Assembly: GCA_037447655.1 (NCBI GenBank)
Contig: JBBHKE010001736.1
Span: 1-62,000, forward strand
DNA from: Zygnema cylindricum
Taxonomy: Eukaryota; Streptophyta; Zygnematophyceae; Zygnematales; Zygnemataceae
DNA: 62,000 nucleotides
Direction: 5' to 3'
A program made the translations under genes and the position numbers. This document shows, piece by piece, positions 46,251 through 57,837 of this stretch; position 1 is the stretch's first letter, and every line of letters starts with the position of its first letter. The notes below the pieces were generated by a model. That model was given only the letters and a program-made list of their open reading frames with translations, did not search any database and was not told the origin of the DNA.

Positions 46251-46420
46251 GTACCAAGCCATCGTTTTTGACCCGTACAACAACATATAATTTTTCCAAA
46301 GTGACCGCTCAGGACCGCCAAACAAAAAGGGACGCTTAAAAAAAAAAAAACAAACAAAGCTCACCCGAAAAGAAAAGTGGCGACAAGAACAAGCATCTGT
46401 TTGAACCATTATTTACTTCC

Positions 46421-46680
46421 CTTTTACTTTCTTTTTCTTCTCGATTTTACGCGTTCTTTCTACCCTAAAAATTAAACATACCTTTCTTTTACCTTTTTTT
46501 CCCCATTATTTCACCTTCTTCTTATTCTTAAAATTTTACTTACTTTCCCTTTACTTCATTTTTCTCCCGTCCTTTGCCTTCTTTTCACCTTAAAATAAAA
46601 CTTACCGTTGTTTTACTTTCTTTTCTTTTCTATTCCTTCACCTCTTTTTTATCTTAAAAATTATACTCATAACTCCAAAA
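46421..46680. repeat. Pyrimidine-rich tandem repeat, about 70 bp, 3-4 copies
   Basis: Units of CTTTTACTTTCTTTTTCT type, each closing with a CCTTAAAATTAAACTTACC-like segment near 46468, 46530, 46600 and 46660. Confidence 0.65.
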
Positions 46681-46889
46681 CAATAAAAAAAAATCATTAT
46701 TAGGTAATAATACCCAAGCTACCCTCCCTCCCTCCCACCCTCATGAAGGCGACGGAACCTTTTGACCATGACTACTTTGCTTTGGACCTCGAGGAGGCGT
46801 CACGTCACGTCGGATTCCGTTCCGTTGTCTCCGTTTTGTCGGATCCACGACACATAACCCTCACTGCCTCCAAATAGAGGGCCATTTTT
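46681..46889. other. Non-coding spacer
   Basis: Contains a CCCTCCCTCCCTCCCACCC run near 46720 (quadruplex potential on the minus strand) and nothing recognisable otherwise. Confidence 0.4.
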
Positions 46890-47115
46890 TACTCAATACT
46901 GTACTTAGTGTGGATTTCCCTAATAAGTGTGGATTGTCCTAATTAATGTGGATTTCCATAATTTGTATGGATTTTCCTAACTTGAAAACGCCCAGTTTAC
47001 TAATTTTATGGAGTGGGGGGGATTTACTAATGTGTAGTGGGAATTATACTAATTTTTAGCAGGGGTTTTACTAATTTTAGGGTGGGGTTTACTAATTTTA
47101 ATGTCGATTTTTACT
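46890..47115. repeat. Short-unit degenerate tandem repeats
   Basis: First, four copies of a 20-bp GTGTGGATTTCCCTAATAA-like unit (46908-46985). Then four to five copies of a unit containing GGGGTTTTACTAATTTTAG (46990-47110). Confidence 0.7.
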
Positions 47116-48507
47116 TCGGTTTTTGGTCAATTTAGTGATTTTTGGTGTGTGGATCTAGTGGGTAGGCCAGAAATTGTTGTGGATTTCTAATAGGTTGACC
47201 TCTGAATGAAAATTTCTGTGGATTTTTTAGCTTCACCACTTTAATTAGCGTGGTTAGGTTAGACCTCTCACCATTCTGAAAGTCAAAGGAGAAAGCCGGT
47301 TCATTTTGTATTTTTTTTTAATTTTTTATTTCATTTTTCCGGCAAAGTTGTTATTAAATATCACAAGAGGATGAAAGGCTCCGTACATGAAATAGTGTGG
47401 ATTTCGCACAAAAAAAATGTAGTGAAAATGGTGTGACTTTCGAAGCCTTCTATGGTAAAATCCACAGTAAATTGTGGTGGTAAGTTGGAAAAAGAAAGGT
47501 TTTGTCGGTTTTACAGGGGAAAACAACCGTTTTTTGAATAGGTGGACTTAAAAGTTTTTGTAGTAGTTTAATGTGATTTAGATTTTGACGATTTTTTTCA
47601 AAAAAAGCACGATGTGTGTAATCCTTTTTTTTCGAGTGGAAGCAAATTTAAGATTTTTGAGTGCTTAAAAGGATGTAATTTTCTCCTTTTTCTAGGTTCG
47701 TTCTATATTGTTAAACACTTTGCCGTGTTATAAATTTGCAATAAGTTTGTAACGATAAAGTTAAGAAACAACAATAATGGTGATTATTATATTTTTTTCG
47801 GTTTAACTCACTGCATAAGTTTTGTTTTTCATCTTAACATCGATTAAACGCTTTTGGAACTTTCTACTCTTTTTTTCAAAAGCTGAGCCATCCAAAGTTT
47901 GTAAACCTATATTCTTGCACATTGTATGAGAAAATGTGTGATTTTATTTTTTCCCATCCATACAATAATTTAATTTAAACTCTAATGGGGACAAAAATTG
48001 TAAGGCAACGAAACTTAAAAACCGACAGAAGAAAAACTGAAAAACTGAAAAACTAAATGCATGTGGAAGCAACAAAAAGGGAAAAGAAGGCGAAAGAAAC
48101 TGATAACAAAGGACATTTGACAGAAAACAACAAGCACAGAAACAAAAACAATAATACATCGTGGAGGGAAGTAAGCAAAAAGGATAAACAAGGCGAAAGA
48201 AACGAACATAAAAAAAATGGCACATAAAACAAAGGCACTCGAAAAGGAAACAACCACTGATGTAAGGATAGAAAAAACAACCCTAGATAAACACCAACGA
48301 TAGATAAAAATAAGGACCAAAGCAGGAGGGCTCCCAAGTTCCCTCTTTAAAAAAGAAATGTTGACCTCAAGTATGGAAGATCTCAAATAAAGCAACTCCA
48401 AAATAACCAGATACTACCAATATCTATATAATATATGACTATGAATAAAGTTATCTATGGCATCGAGCTAGTCCTCAAAAATAGAATAATAAGCTCATTC
48501 GTGATTA
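47116..48507. other. No recognised feature
   Basis: AT-rich non-coding DNA. The missing 3' exons of the HCF244 gene would be expected at or beyond here on the minus strand, but none of the expected protein blocks could be read. Confidence 0.4.
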
Positions 48508-48516
48508 ACATTCCAT

Positions 48517-48711
48517 TTGCTTCAAAGTTCCCATGGGGGAGAGTTGATTCAGGTGCTCGGCACTATTCACGACACTGTTTCGATTATCACTTCTGAAGGG
48601 GGATATTCTGTTGGCCATGAGGTTTCAGATGCTATTATTTCTAATCAAATTGATAGTGTATTGCTTGATGGTGCACGTCTCATATTTGGTGACATTGTTT
48701 TAGCGAACTAG
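48517..48711 (+). CDS. Unrecognised short coding-like frame
   Basis: A 64-codon frame reads TIHDTVSIITSEGGYSVGHE and VSDAIISNQIDSVLLDGARL before a TAG. Its composition is protein-like, unlike the flanking low-complexity DNA, but no start context, splice partner or family could be identified. After the stop the same frame continues DSNTLVGQAAQHNG into the repeat at 48708. That suggests an exon or pseudogene fragment carried by a repeat. Low certainty. Confidence 0.25.
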   Translation: MLQSSHGGELIQVLGTIHDTVSIITSEGGYSVGHEVSDAIISNQIDSVLLDGARLIFGDIVLAN

Positions 48712-49159
48712 GACTCGAATACACTTGTTGGTCAAGCCGCTCAACATAATGGAGTTGTCGCCCTTGACACTGGTAACAAGGAGCGTGAAACCACAAGAGA
48801 GAAATCAGACTCCAAATGAGTTAGATTGAAGCTTCTCGAGATGCCGAGATCGAACAGTGACCACAACCTTCTCATAATTAAATTCTTGAACAAGGGAAAC
48901 GAGATTGGAGGAAACCGACATCTCTATGCATGCAACAATCACCTCCCACGTCCTAAACTGCAGGCAAAAATGGGAAGATATTGTTGAATTCGAGTCAGAG
49001 GGATTGATTCACAATCGAAGCCCTAGAGGCCAAACAAATCTTGACATCCATTAGTCAAAATCAAACGGAGCAATATAAGACTGCCCAAAAGTGTCTAAAT
49101 AAGCAGTTGAAAAAGAAAGACCGAAAAGACAGACCCAATGCTGTCTAGATCCACATTGC
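48708..49159. repeat. 450-bp dispersed repeat, copy A
   Basis: Matches 61549-62000 with about twenty differences over 450 bases, same orientation. The match begins sharply at CTAGGACTCGAAT. Copy B is cut by the window end, so the repeat is longer. No terminal repeats are visible at the shared border. Confidence 0.88.
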
Positions 49160-49354
49160 TTTGTTGACCATGCACCGATAATTTGTTTAAATTTAATCAC
49201 CTTAAACAAGCGCTACAACCATGGCAAACTAAAATATACAGTCTTTCAGAACTACCCACCTGCCTAACAGGAATTTCAACTAATTTGTACTTTTCAAAAT
49301 CCGTTTGGATCGCAAACAAATAAATTACATTGCTCACAAACTATGAAGTGAATG

Positions 49355-49575
49355 AAGAGCGAGTGGGAGGAAAGAGGGATAGAGCAACAGAAAAAAAGGG
49401 TGGGAGGGAGAAAGGAGAGAGGGAGAGAGGGGGGTAGAAAAGGAGAGATGGATAGACAGGAGCAGAGAAAAAGTGAGGGAGAGGGTGTGAGGGAGAAAAA
49501 GAGAGAGAGAAACAAAGAGCGAGAGAGCGAGAGAGGGGAGAAGTGGGAAAGGAGAGAGAGGGAGAGGGGTATTGA
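49355..49575. repeat. GA-rich low-complexity tract
   Basis: Almost only G and A on the plus strand (GAGAGAGG, GGAGGGAG). It lies in the intron or flank after HCF244 exon 6. All long frames across it are artefacts. Confidence 0.85.
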
Positions 49576-49653
49576 GGAAACAAATGAAGCATTCATGCTT
49601 GAAGAAAGAAGTGCAGTGTGCTAAACAAAGCAGATAAGTTAAGAAAAGACCAC

Positions 49654-52600
49654 CTCTTGAGATGTCCAAGCTCGTGGTCCTACCAAAGTGATGGTCTTTT
49701 GTTCTAATTTCTCGTTTCTGAGAGCAGCCATAGTCATCTTCGCAACATCCTGTCACAAAAAAATCAAAAAGGTGAATATCTGGCTTGCTGACAACTGAAA
49801 GGAGCTAGTGAATAAGAGAATAGGGACTGGTTGACCCTACACTTCTGATGCAAACCTGCATAATTTAAACAAATTAATATCAACATATCGCGTCTTTCAA
49901 TATGAACGGCCTGTGCTACGTTATGAAAGTTACATGAACTCTCGCAGTCCACCGCCGTTAGTTGTAAATATTAGTGTTGCGTATCAGTGGCCATTTGCCG
50001 ATGGCCGATATGCCCTTTTCTTTGGCTTACCAATAATCGATATATCAGCACAATATATCGGTATCACTGTTATTGCGATAAAAAATTGATATTATCGGTT
50101 TTTTACCGCGATAACACCGGTTCGATAACTACTGGCAATAATTGTACAGTTATACCGTACAGGTGTACGGAGTATTCCACGAACAGAACAGATTGTCGTA
50201 CGTAGCAAGCCCCGCTATATACAGTGAAAACATAATACAATATGTTATTAAGTACTATTATATAGCGTACTACAATGTTTTCCACCTATCGCCGATAAGG
50301 AATTTGTTGGTCTCGGAGCGATATATCGGGACCCCTCACCGTTAGATGACCGATAACTATCGGTATCGGTTTTATCGCGAAAATTGTTGACGCGATACAC
50401 AACACTATCGGATAACAGATTAGATTTAAGCTGTGAAAACAGGTGTTCATCACAGCAATCTATCTGTTTTGCGAACTAGACAGATGCACTAATTTATTTA
50501 ATAGTTGATGACTCTGATAAAGTATGGTACTCTCGAAGGGTGGAAAGACATGTTTCGATAATGCAGTAAGGTCCATTTGCAGTCAAATACGTGGACATTG
50601 ATAAAATTAAGTATCTTGAATTGCAAAAGACAATAACCATGTTGGAAAGTTAATGAGACTGGGAATTTGTACATTTTAAAAGACCATGAGAGTAACAAGT
50701 CACAAGTTTTCAATTTACCCAATCTACTAGCCTAGAATTTTATTAACCAACAAGCCTGCTGCGTCTTGCATTTTTCTTGTCCATCAAAAAATTCAAGGAA
50801 TATTTGGTACACGATAATTTTCACAAATTTGTTAGCTAGGATTGTTGTGTCACGTTGAGAATGATCCATACAAGTCCATGAGTTGGATACCCAAATCAGG
50901 TGGGTCACACATTGACTCATAGTTTGCATAAAATGTATGCTCAATTTGTTCATCCCAACTCAGATCTAGATCTAGAAAAAGCCAGACGAGCTACAATTAA
51001 CACTACTTTCGCCAGTCAACAACATGGAAAACAAACAACTACCCACAACAGAACAATACAAACATATCCTCGTAACTGTATACATTGTTCCTTGGCTCAC
51101 AGTTTTATATAGAAATATATATATACATACACACACAGGTGAACATTGTAAAAGTACTAAATAAAACCAAGGGTCAGGTGCACTGACTGCAATAACTGTC
51201 GTCTGTTAATCTTCAAGATTTGATGGTCTACCTACGAACTCTGGGATTTGGTTCACAAATGCCTCTATTTCAGAAAAACCTGTGCTGCTCGATAAAGAAG
51301 TTGGAATTGGCAAAATTTTTAAAAGATTGTCATAGTAAACACAACAAATTGCTTTATATCATATAAAAAACTCACCTGACTGTCCATGTAGGCAATTCTG
51401 GTGCTGGCATCTGTACCCCACACTGACTTATCTTCCAATATAGGCACCGCATATTGCCCAATTAATGCCTGTTTACCCCACACATTGTCAATACAAATAG
51501 AAAATATTATTTCCTGCAGAATTTAAGTTCACAGAAGGAAAGAAGACAGAGACTTGTGACCCTACCAACAGACACATACGTCACAAACACACGTGTGAAC
51601 TCAAAAAAACCGGAAGTTCAAACCCGTTGAAGGTAGGCAATTGAGTTTTCAGCCACTAGTAGGAAAGACCAAAATGTGAAGAGAGTGAACGCTGTGGAAG
51701 CTCATTAAAATTTGTCCCCGATTTAATCTACCAGCTGCATGAACAGCATCTCTGAAGGAAATGATCTTCCACTAATTGAAGGAATCAGGTAAACTAGTCA
51801 TGATAATAGAAATAGCAGGGACTTGACATCAATAATGAGAGGAGAGGAGAGCAGCAATAAATATGTGGGATGGCGGATGGGGGTTGGAAATTGGAATGTT
51901 AGGATTTATTTCAGAATCAGTATTCGGACAATTCTTCACAAGCTGCCTGGAAAAAAAAGAAAAACTGATCAAGTTTGGATAGGACGAACATTGAAGCCTC
52001 CCTTGTCTGTCATGACTCTTAAATATCAGACAGTATCTACATGCTTGCTTTTCACGATTGAGGTAATCCTCCATTCTTGCAAGCAGTTAGTAATGCACGC
52101 ACTTCAAGTCACAAGTAAAAGACATTTGGATATAGGGGTGGAACAGAAGAGAGAACAGAATTATATCTTACTTGCATAAAGCAGCACAAACAGATGGTCG
52201 TGTAATTGAGACATGAGTGAGAAAGGTATTTTTCTGTACATTTTTTGATTTCCATCAATGGCACTTCTGGGTGCTTCTCGCAGTCATGGATTGAGAAGAA
52301 AACGTATCGTTGGATTCCCATGGCTTTGGCGCACTGAATTAGGGCAACCTTACCATCCCAATCCACCTGGCAAGACAATGGAAAGATGGACAACAAAAAG
52401 GATGCATGCATGTCAGTGTAAATCTGTAAAGCGGATTAACAAAAGGCTAGCAGCAATATACTGGAAAATTTGGAGTACAAGGGTCGAAGGCAAGAGGTAG
52501 AGTGAATAAAAATAGCCCAAACAAAAAACGGAACCTAAGCATAGTTCAAGCAATAAAATCCATTTGGAAAGGCTCGCACTGTTATACAAGCATATTCACA

Positions 52601-55600
52601 AAATCCGTACAAAAGAGATACTGGATGAGTAACTGTATTCAAATTCTGTCAGGCCACATGACCTAGATAGAACACAACTAAAAGCTGCCATCAGAAAAAA
52701 TATCAAAAGAATGAACTCATAATAAGCACATAAAATACTGACTAATGTATGTACTCATCTCAGCTAAATGGATAAACATCATTCCTCAGAAACTATGGAA
52801 GGACTAAGATTGTGATAAACCCTCACATTCACTCAGTATGTAGCAGCATTAATTTCCATGCTTGACATTGTCATTACACGATGATCACAATGAGACACGT
52901 CAGCCAGAAACACATCTGCTGGTCATCATTTTATTTGTTTAAAGTACAAAAGTAGAATGTGTTCTGTAATGGCTGGATATGACAATAGCGGCATATGATA
53001 CACTATACATTATGTAGGATGCATCATAACTGACATTAAAAAGCCTATGGCCTGCTGTGAACAGAAAGTGGGAAAAACTTTTTGATTATTTAACCAAACT
53101 CAGATTACCTCCAGCAGTTGCATTTATGTGACAGAGCTTCAAGATGATCGAGCTGAGCTCATTGTCCAAAACAGACAGAACTACTCACTATTCACAATTA
53201 AACTGAAAACAGGAAATAAAGAACTCACAGTTCGAATTGGCTCTTCCGGCCTTCCAGTAGCGCAATCAATAATAGTGTGTATACCGACTAAAGCTGCTGG
53301 GAGTGTTTCTGGCCTACTCAAGTCGCCCTGTAAACATTGTATATGTGATTTCAATACTCCGGCCAAAGAGATCAAAAAAAGACATCTTTCAGCATTGCAA
53401 TATGCTTTCAACATTCGCACAAGACCAAGAAAGGTAAAAATCACCAACGATTGTGCATTGTGGTCAAATGCAGAATTAGAAAAAGTCACATTTTTATCTT
53501 TTTTTTCACTCACTTCCAGGTGTAGATGAAAGCAATGCAAACACTAAAAGTTTTAAAAACAAAGATCCCACGGAAATAAAATAAAACAGTACAGCAATTG
53601 CAAATACTTCACTAGCCAACTAACAGCATCACTGGATCAAAATTATAGATGCATATGACACTTACATTGACAACATTGGCACCCCAATCACGTAAAAAGT
53701 CAGCTGGAGTGGCTCGTGGTCTGACCAAACACCTAACATCGTAACCCTCATCCAACGCCTTCCTCACAATTTGCCGCCCAAGTGTTCCAGTAGCTCCCAC
53801 GACAAGAATACTTGTGGTACGAACTGGGGTTCCAGACATAGCAGCAGCTGAGGCAGCAGTAGATGCCGCCTGAGCAGAGCACTTCAACCTGCTCCAATTG
53901 CTCCTGAATTCTGTGAAGCAATAAGTTTTTGGTTCAGTGAAAAGCTGCAGTTGTAAAGTGCTGTCAGGATCAACAACTACACAATCCAGGCTTTCATCAA
54001 GATACTATAAAGTAAAAAATTGGTTCATTAAAAAGCTCTGTTGTCTTCGGATTGTGCAAAGTCAATTTTTTTGGTTAGGTTGAAAGCTGAAATTGTGACG
54101 TGCTGTCAGGTTCAACAACCACTCGATCCAGGTTTTTCATTAGGATTCTGCGAAATCAAGATATTCGTTTGATAAAAAAATTCATTCATAAAAGTGCCAG
54201 GATGAACAAACATCCAATCCAAGAGTTGCAACGGGCTTCTACAAAGTAAAAGATTTTGGTTCAGTAAAAAGCTTCATCATTAAGTGTCAGGACCAACAAC
54301 CACACAATCCAGGAGCTAGAATCCTTCAAAATCAAGCCATACTCGCAAAATGACAGAATTGACAAAGATTCAAACCAAACGCCAAAAATGTCACGCAAAT
54401 ATTAGGGATTGTAATAACTCTTCCAAAATACAGCAAAAAGAAACTGATGAAACTCCCCTTTGGGAAGGTGCAATGTTCAGATAAGTGTAGGGAGTAATAA
54501 TAACATCTCGCAGAGCACACCAGGCAGCAATGCATATGCGAGATTGATGACAATAGGTCAAAGAAAGCATAATAAAGTCTACAGAAAGCTTACATCACGA
54601 GCCTGCTTATTGGAATTAAACATGGTAAAATAGAGAAATTCGTAGTATTCACTCATGATAAATTTTCAAACACACCACTAACACACTACTTCCAGGCTGA
54701 CCGTTTTTCCAAGCTTCACATCCACAAACATCATTGATGAATGCAAAGATAATGCACATTGCAAACTACATTGCAGCTGGGATACAACTTCAACCTGTCT
54801 TTTCCAACATCCAAAAGGCTAGCTTAAACCAGAAGGCATAATAGGGAATCGTACAGTAATCATAGTACCATACAGAAAAATGTCTGGTTTTGAAAATGAA
54901 GTACATTTTTCTGTATGATTACGCGATTACTCGCCAGTGTAGTCAGTAACTGCGAACATACTATTACCCTACAAGTTGCGAACATAGCCTTAATGGTCAA
55001 CTAAAACTGCCGCAACTTCCAAATTATCCAGACTGTAAATACAAAACTGTCCAGCTGAATCAAATTGCACAATAAACCACCAAACAAGTGACTACATTTG
55101 ATTTAAAATAAGGAAGCATCATTGTCAATAATCACCTTAGTAATCACACAACTATGACAGCTCAACTAAAAGAAATTGCAAAGAGACAAAGTTAACTGCA
55201 AATCTGGAAGCAAGTCTTCTGATATTAAATCCCAATTGAAACAAAATTAAGAAAACACTATCAGAAAATTAGGACAAACAGCTTGCAACTATGGTCTCAC
55301 GGTTCAGTATCAACAACATTTGATAAAAAGTTACAAAGGTCCACACCTCCAACGGTTGATACCAAAAATTAAAATAGTTCACTTCCAAACTAATGCAGCA
55401 TTAAGAACAGGGTAAAAAATAGCCACCAAGGTGCTGTAACTTTACTAAAATGACTGTCGATAAAAAATTGCAGATGAAAATGAGACCAATCCTGACTTTC
55501 CAGCTCACTTCCACAAAAATACAACTAATTCATATAAACTACAATGATTCAAAGCGTGGATTTCAAGGTGATCAAGGTGATTTCAAGCATAGACAACGTC

Positions 55601-55862
55601 AAAGAAACCACCAAAGTTTATACAAAAAACAATCAAAAATGACTATGAACTGTCAATTTTCCTAACCTGCAATCTGACGAGTACTGCATCTGGAATCAGT
55701 CAAATGTAGTCTGTCACCAGCCAGGTCTGTCCTGGAACGAAGCTCTCCACCATGGAAGGAGCTTCTGAAGCAAAGAGAATTTGCTGTTTCCGAAGAGCCT
55801 GCAGGAAGCCTGGCTGCCAAGGCCCCGCAGCCGTCTAGAGACACTGCAGGAAGAGCAGCCAT
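49654..55862 (-). CDS. HCF244: HCF244-like photosystem II assembly factor (exons 1-6; 3' end not found)
   Basis: Six minus-strand exons join in frame: 55862-55667, 53910-53666, 53327-53229, 52366-52172, 51468-51376 and 49749-49654, giving 308 codons. The start ATG has an in-frame TAG 30 bases upstream. Residues 1 to about 75 resemble a chloroplast transit peptide. From about residue 92 it follows HCF244/Ycf39: [20 protein letters not shown] with the Rossmann GxxGxxG at residues 104-110, [74 protein letters not shown] and [12 protein letters not shown]244 is an atypical SDR protein at the thylakoid that promotes psbA (D1) translation and early PSII assembly with OHP1/OHP2. The family has about 395 residues; the last 90 or so were not found downstream. 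Exon 4 has LCCFMQ for the usual LCGFMQ. Introns hold repeats. Confidence 0.9.
49972..50407. mobile_element. TAGTGTTGCG-TIR element in HCF244 intron
   Basis: Ends TAGTGTTGCGTATC and GATACACAACACTA are inverted with one mismatch. The interior is rich in CGATAT / ATATCG motifs, as in the TAGTGTTGGG family, so this is a shorter relative. Flanking octamers do not match. It lies in the intron before exon 6. Confidence 0.7.
53911..54337. repeat. Intronic minisatellite, about 90-bp unit, 4-5 copies
   Basis: Each unit contains TTTTGGTTCAGTGAAAAGCT, then GTGCTGTCAGGATCAACAAC and CACAATCCAGG-like segments. The units start near 53923, 54013 (shortened), 54066, 54164 and 54253. The last unit edge coincides with the 3' splice site of HCF244 intron 1. 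Confidence 0.8.
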
Positions 55863-57837
55863 AGCTGCCACAGAAATCCTACTCTGCTGCTACAGAATCC
55901 TGCCCTGATGCTAAAGTAGACGCCTAAGCCGCCAGGAGTTACAGCTTTGAAGAAGAGAGAGAGATAGAAAGAGAGATGCAGAGAGTACTGTAGTGTCGTG
56001 AATGAAGTTAGTTCGTGGTGTTGCAACTTTTCAGAATTAGAGTATCACACCAGAGGGAGCAAGAGACAGAAAATAACAATGTTACCTGGAGAGCATAAGA
56101 AAGATGCAGTTTTTAAGGAATTACACATATAGAATAATTGAATTATTCACACTACCGCATCATTGGCCACTCTATGTGAAAACTGCCGAAGAACTATGTG
56201 TAAATCGCTTTTGTTCTGTACGATTTACAACACTAATCGCCGGTACTGCGAGTAATTAGTCATTAACACGGGAGAGCGGAAAAAATAGGGATGGATTGTT
56301 GCTTCCATGGTACGTGGCAAGAGGTGAACGACATACCAGATATGCAAGTGCGAATTGTTCCGGTGGATCCATTTTTCCTTTACGACAGGAACTTGCGGAA
56401 AAGACAGAGTTGCGGACGCTGGTAAAGCTATAGGGGGACGCCAAATCGACATAGACAACGTGTTCTTCTATGTGCCAATCCGTACAGATACGATCAATCT
56501 TTTGTGTTCCATTTTCTGTTGCATGAACGGAATGCGGTCACACTTGAGTCGCGCGAGAGTTTGTGTATTAGTGCGCTTAGTACAATTCAAGGGATACGGT
56601 ATGTGGTGCATTCCCATTTCGTATGAGAGTCATGTCAGCGGATGACGGAATGTTAGCCAATGGGATCGCCGTGGTGAGGATTATCAACCTGTACCATTTC
56701 ACCGACGTGGACAAACGCCTGCCTTTACTACTGCGAATCTTTGGCTTACGTGGGAGAAAAGGACCCTCTTCCCATTCCGGCCAGTACTGTAGTTTTTCAA
56801 AGAAAAACAGATTTACTAGGTTGACATTTTCTTCATTTATATATTCACTCCATATTTTTAGACAGGACAAATAGTCGGCCCTGCTGTACAAATAGTCAAA
56901 TACACTCTTTTTAAAATGAATAGACCGTACAGTACATCCGCGTGTAATAAGTTCACTAAGCTGTACTTTGCAGTGAAAATTTTATCGTTTAGTGAAGGTC
57001 TTCCGTACGTGAAAATTCTGAAATATCCAGCCAACATTAAACTTCGTATTAATGCTGTGACAAGTGACAACAGATAGACATTCACGAAATTGACTTCGAG
57101 GAGAGGGGGTGAATTTAGACACCTGCGTTTTTTTTCTGACGGTGGGGCTTCATAGGTTTTGTTTTATTTATTGCGAAACATCGTCTGTCATGGGAAGTTG
57201 GGAACTCCGAATGCATTAGATTGCATACATGTGAACATCGATCCGTGGGAAGAGCACTTCTCATTGGTTGCAACTTTTTGCAGTACATTCGCGACATTCT
57301 TTTGAAGTACAAGGATTAGCTGTCTCGAGCTTTACGTGCGAATTGTGATTAAAATAGCTAAACGACAAAATAATCGTACATTTTAAATTAACCTGAACTG
57401 CACGGAGCGAGCAAATTCACGAACTTTGTACGGTGGAAGCATTACGGACTTTTCAATATGTAAACAATGAAAACGACAAAAGACCAGTCTTATTGTCAAC
57501 GTGGGAATACGCCCTAATAGTTTCTTTCTAGGAGATGGCGATGATTTTTCCAAATTTTGATTGAAAATTTAGCGGAGAGGTGAGAATGTTTGAGAAATTT
57601 GAGGATATTTCTCTCATAATTCAATTTAATCAATAAATTCCTCAAGGAGCGTAAAAAAAAGAATCTTTTAAGTCAAAAACAAAGTGAAATTAGGAGGGAG
57701 GAGTGGAATAAAGTGAATTGGAAAAAAAAAACAAAACAAAAGAGTTTTCAAGGAAGGGAGTTATAGTATTCAAAGAATCTTGCAAATTTAGTTTTTTTTT
57801 TTTTTTTTTTTTTTTTTAGTTTGCTATTTGTCATACC
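55863..57837. other. Divergent intergenic region (HCF244 / GGCT-like)
   Basis: Both genes start from here in opposite directions, so it should contain both promoters and 5' UTRs. No TATA box can be placed with confidence. A poly-T run of about 27 lies at 57791-57817, just upstream of the GGCT-like ATG, probably in its 5' UTR or core promoter. The short frames at 56.2-57.3 kb match nothing. Confidence 0.5.

Noticed and set aside
48015-48401. Minus-strand frames rich in phenylalanine, serine and valine
   Set aside because: I tested this stretch for the missing HCF244 C-terminus; the expected blocks are absent and the frames reflect A/T-rich composition.
49294-49756. Minus-strand frame of 140 codons
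   Set aside because: Only its first 30 codons overlap HCF244 exon 6, in a different frame; the rest is a GA/CT tract.
51823-52179. Plus-strand frame of 118 codons
   Set aside because: Lies antisense within an HCF244 intron and partly over exon 4; no domain and no splice partner.
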